The notes under the pieces were generated by a model. The model was not told the DNA's origin. It did not search any database and saw only the letters and a list, made by a program, of their open reading frames with translations. Positions 20,478 to 23,507 of a stretch of DNA of 23,507 nt are shown piece by piece. The stretch comes from an uncultured Muribaculaceae bacterium (lineage in GTDB: Bacteria > Bacteroidota > Bacteroidia > Bacteroidales > Muribaculaceae): assembly GCA_938039795.1 (NCBI GenBank), contig CALHWU010000152.1, forward strand, positions 1 through 23,507. Reading direction: 5' to 3'. Each line of letters begins with the position of its first letter. Position 1 is the first letter of the stretch. A program made the position numbers and the translations under genes.

Positions 20478-23400
20478 ATGAAATTAGATACGTTCATTAA
20501 CCGCCCGGTGCTGTCGACGGTAATCTCGATATTCATCGTGCTGCTGGGTCTGATCGGCCTCACATCGCTTCCGGTCACCCAATTCCCCGACATCGCGCCT
20601 CCTACGATACGCGTGTCGACCACCTATCAGGGCGCCAACGCGCAGGCCGTGCTCAACTCCGTCATAGCCCCGCTTGAGGAGTCGATCAACGGCGCCGAGG
20701 GCATGACCCACATGGAGTCGACCGCCACCAATACCGGTTCGGCCGACATCACAGTGTACTTCAAGCAGGGCTTCAACCCCGACATGGCTGCCGTCGACGT
20801 GCAGAACCGCGTGTCGAAGGCCCTCAACCTGCTCCCCGCCGAGGTGACCCAGGTGGGCGTGCAGACGGCCAAGCGTCAGACCTCCATGCTTCTGATGGTG
20901 GCCCTCTATGACGAGTCGGGCAACTACTCCATGGAGTTTATCGACAACTATGCCAAGATCAATATGATCCCTCAGCTTCAGCGCGTGTCGGGCGTGGGCG
21001 ACGTCATGTCGTTCGGCGCCGACTATTCGATGCGCATATGGCTGAAGCCCGAGGTGATGGCCCAGTACGGCCTGATGCCTTCGGATATCACCGGAGTGCT
21101 GGCCGAGCAGAACATCGAGGCCGCTCCCGGCGCATTCGGCGAACAGGGCGACCAGAGCTTCCAGTACACGATGAAGTACAAGGGACGCCTCACCACCCCC
21201 GAGCAGTTCGAGGATATCGTGATATCGGCCAAGCCCACCGGCGAGATACTGCGCCTGGGCGACGTGGCCGAGGTGGAGCTGGGCCGACTGACCTACGGCT
21301 TCTCCAACACCCTCAACGGCAAGGTGTCGACCTCGTGCATCGTGTTCCAGACCGCAGGCTCCAACGCCACCCAGATCATCAACGACTGTCTGAAGGTGGC
21401 CAAGGATATGGAGAAGGATCTCCCCGCCGGCCTGAAGATAGCGATCCCGATGAACAACAACGACTTCCTCGACGCTTCGATCCATGAGGTGATCAAGACC
21501 CTCATCGAGGCGTTCATCCTGGTGTTCTTCGTGGTTTACGTGTTCCTGCAGGATATCCGCTCCACGATCATCCCTGCCATCGCCATACCGGTGGCCCTCA
21601 TAGGTACATTCTTCTTCATGAACCTGATCGGATTCTCGATCAACCTCATCACCCTGTCGGCTCTCGTGCTCGCGATCGCGATTGTGGTCGACGACGCGAT
21701 AGTGGTGGTCGAGGCGGTGCACGCCAAGCTCGACGTGGGCTACAAGAACTCCCGCCGCGCGGCCATCGACGCTATGGGCGAGATCGGCGGCGCCATCATC
21801 TCGATCACCCTGGTGATGATGCTCGTGTTCATCCCCGTATCGTTCATGACCGGCACCACGGGCGTGTTCTACCGCCAGTTCGGTCTGACGATGGCGATCG
21901 CTATCGGCTTCTCGGCCGTGAACGCCCTGACGCTGAGTCCTGCCCTTTGCGCCGTGTTCCTGAAGCCTCATCGCGAGGAAGGCGAAAAGAAGATGAGCCT
22001 GATCGATCGTTTCCACGCATCGTTCAATGCCGCTTATGACGTAACGCTGAAAAAATACAAGAAGAGCGTGCTGTTCTTCATCCACAAGCGGGTATTGTCG
22101 TTCCTGATCGTCGCAGGCAGCATCGTGGCGCTTTTCCTGCTGATGAAGATCACTCCGACGGGTATGGTGCCCAACGAGGATACGGGTACCGTCTTCGCTG
22201 CCGTCAATCTGACCCCCGGAACGTCCAAGGAACGTACCGAGGCCGTGATGCAGCAGATTGACAGCCTGGTCGCTGCGCATCCGGCCGTCAAGTCGCGTAC
22301 GTCGATCACCGGCTACAGCTTTATGGGCGGACAGGGTAACAGCTACGGTACGTCCATCATCAAGCTGAAGGACTGGAGCGAGCGACAGGGCGAGGGTCTG
22401 TCGTCCGACGATGTCGTCGGAGCGTTGACGATGCAGACCCGGCAGCTGGTCAAGGACGGGCAGGTCATGCTGTTCGCGCCGCCTATGATTACCGGTTACG
22501 GTGCGTCCAACGGTTTCGAATTCAACCTGCAGGATAAGACGGGAGGCGATCTGGACCGTTTCTTCGAAGTGGCGCAGCAGTTCCTCGGCGCGCTGAATCA
22601 GCGTCCCGAGATCATGTACGCCATGACTACGTTCAATCCGAACTTCCCGCAGTATATGGTTGACATCGATGCTGCGAAATGCAAGCAGGCGGGCCTGAGT
22701 CCGAAAGATATTCTGACGACGCTCCAAGGATACTTCGGCGGTCTGTACGCATCGAACTTCAACCGCTTCGGTAAGCTGTATCGCGTGATGATCCAAGCCG
22801 ATCCGGAGGCCCGCATAAGTCCCGAATCGCTCAACGGCATCATGGTCCGTAACGGGACCGAGATGGCTCCGATCACGCAGTTCATGTCGCTCAGAAAGGT
22901 GTACGGTCCGGATAATATCAACCGTTTCAATATGTATACCTCGATGAAGGTCAGCGGCATGCCGAAGCCGGGCGTCAGCTCGGGCGAAGCGATCAAGGCG
23001 ATCGAGGAGGTGGCGAGCCAGATGCTCCCGACCGGTTACGGATTCGAGTTCTCGAGCCTGAGCCGCGAGGAGCAGAGTACGGGTACCAGTACCACGGCCA
23101 TGATCTTCTTGCTCTGCTTGGTATTCGTCTACCTGTTGCTGAGCGCCCAGTACGAGAGCTATATCCTTCCGCTGGCCGTGATTCTCTCGATTCCGTTCGG
23201 TTTGCTGGGGACGTTCATCTTCGCGCAGATTATGGGCGTCGAAAATAATATCTACTTGCAGATCGCGCTGATCATGCTGATCGGTCTGCTGGCCAAGAAC
23301 GCGATCCTGATCGTGCAGTTCGCGCTGGCCCGCCGTGAGAGCGGCATGTCGATCGCTTCGGCGGCCGTTTCCGGTGCCGCCGCCCGTCTGCGACCGATTC

Positions 23401-23507
23401 TGATGACCTCGTTCGCGATGATCATCGGCCTGTTGCCGCTGATGTTCGCTTCGGGCGTAGGTGCCAACGGTAACTCGACCCTCGGTGCGGGTGTCATCGG
23501 CGGTATG
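20478..23507 (+). CDS. RND multidrug efflux permease, AcrB-like (3' end outside the window)
   Basis: This proton-driven inner-membrane pump exports hydrophobic compounds through the adaptor. 1010 codons are present, and the usual total is about 1040-1070, so only the end is missing. Signs include MKLDTFINRPVLSTVISIF with the first membrane helix, PDIAPPTIRVSTTYQGANA, NPDMAAVDVQNRVSKA, ALVLAIAIVVDDAIVVVEAV with the proton-relay pair D405/D406, and GLLAKNAILIVQFA with K940, the partner of that pair in AcrB. Two large periplasmic loops flank the helices. Codon use changes sharply near 21,960-22,150: before it glycine is nearly all GGC, after it GGT is as common, and TTG leucine appears. An outer-membrane factor gene is expected just beyond the right edge. 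Confidence 0.95.
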   Translation, partial: MKLDTFINRPVLSTVISIFIVLLGLIGLTSLPVTQFPDIAPPTIRVSTTYQGANAQAVLNSVIAPLEESINGAEGMTHMESTATNTGSADITVYFKQGFNPDMAAVDVQNRVSKALNLLPAEVTQVGVQTAKRQTSMLLMVALYDESGNYSMEFIDNYAKINMIPQLQRVSGVGDVMSFGADYSMRIWLKPEVMAQYGLMPSDITGVLAEQNIEAAPGAFGEQGDQSFQYTMKYKGRLTTPEQFEDIVISAKPTGEILRLGDVAEVELGRLTYGFSNTLNGKVSTSCIVFQTAGSNATQIINDCLKVAKDMEKDLPAGLKIAIPMNNNDFLDASIHEVIKTLIEAFILVFFVVYVFLQDIRSTIIPAIAIPVALIGTFFFMNLIGFSINLITLSALVLAIAIVVDDAIVVVEAVHAKLDVGYKNSRRAAIDAMGEIGGAIISITLVMMLVFIPVSFMTGTTGVFYRQFGLTMAIAIGFSAVNALTLSPALCAVFLKPHREEGEKKMSLIDRFHASFNAAYDVTLKKYKKSVLFFIHKRVLSFLIVAGSIVALFLLMKITPTGMVPNEDTGTVFAAVNLTPGTSKERTEAVMQQIDSLVAAHPAVKSRTSITGYSFMGGQGNSYGTSIIKLKDWSERQGEGLSSDDVVGALTMQTRQLVKDGQVMLFAPPMITGYGASNGFEFNLQDKTGGDLDRFFEVAQQFLGALNQRPEIMYAMTTFNPNFPQYMVDIDAAKCKQAGLSPKDILTTLQGYFGGLYASNFNRFGKLYRVMIQADPEARISPESLNGIMVRNGTEMAPITQFMSLRKVYGPDNINRFNMYTSMKVSGMPKPGVSSGEAIKAIEEVASQMLPTGYGFEFSSLSREEQSTGTSTTAMIFLLCLVFVYLLLSAQYESYILPLAVILSIPFGLLGTFIFAQIMGVENNIYLQIALIMLIGLLAKNAILIVQFALARRESGMSIASAAVSGAAARLRPILMTSFAMIIGLLPLMFASGVGANGNSTLGAGVIGGM

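Noticed and set aside
20484..22796. A 770-codon leftward open frame opposite the pump gene
   Set aside because: Antisense shadow: the protein is His/Asp/Arg-rich without domains, and the pump on the other strand is clearly real.

Overview
The window looks like chromosomal DNA of a Bacteroidales bacterium, most likely from the Muribaculaceae or a close relative. The clues are GC-rich genes whose starts lack a Shine-Dalgarno sequence, several promoters of the Bacteroidetes type (TTTG, about 20 bp, TAnnTTTG), and families typical of the order: a DUF4493/PCMD-like lipoprotein, a DUF4923-like secreted protein and a GNAT acyltransferase beside argG. No species was confirmed by any search.

Regions. 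(1) 1-1483, leftward: the start of an arginine operon, a GNAT acylglutamate-synthase candidate followed by argG, which runs off the left edge. (2) 1524-1768: tRNA-Pro(GGG) with its own promoter and terminator. (3) 1884-4468, leftward: a two-gene surface polysaccharide unit, a Wzx-type flippase and a family 2 glycosyltransferase overlapping by 4 bp. (4) 4634-10008, rightward: the core operon rimP-nusA-infB, with folK coupled to the end of infB by a TTGA overlap and a terminator-like hairpin in the leader. (5) 10031-15143: a large leftward lipoprotein, a rightward DUF4923-like protein, then a leftward pair made of a secreted thioredoxin-fold protein without CXXC and the peroxidase tpx. (6) 15266-17977, rightward: a three-gene 3-amino-sugar cassette (FdtA/QdtA-like cupin isomerase with an inserted extra module, PLP aminotransferase, GNAT/FemAB-like acyltransferase), each gene overlapping the next. 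(7) 17961-19115: a repeat-rich, compositionally different segment holding one unknown secreted protein whose C-terminus is made of a 9-bp tandem repeat, two poly-G/C tracts, and a second array of a related 9-bp unit. (8) 19116-23507, rightward: an RND efflux system, lipoprotein adaptor plus inner-membrane pump; the pump is cut by the right edge.

The most interesting points are: the poly-G tract upstream of the 9-bp repeat tail, where one-base slippage would swap an Ile-Ile-Pro tail for a Ser-Asp-Tyr tail; an abrupt codon-usage change inside the pump gene near 22,000, meaning either intragenic recombination or a chimeric assembly; the enlarged FdtA-like protein; and a perfect 24-bp palindrome placed exactly on eight codons just behind a signal peptide. 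I saw no CRISPR array, no transposase and no complete defence system.
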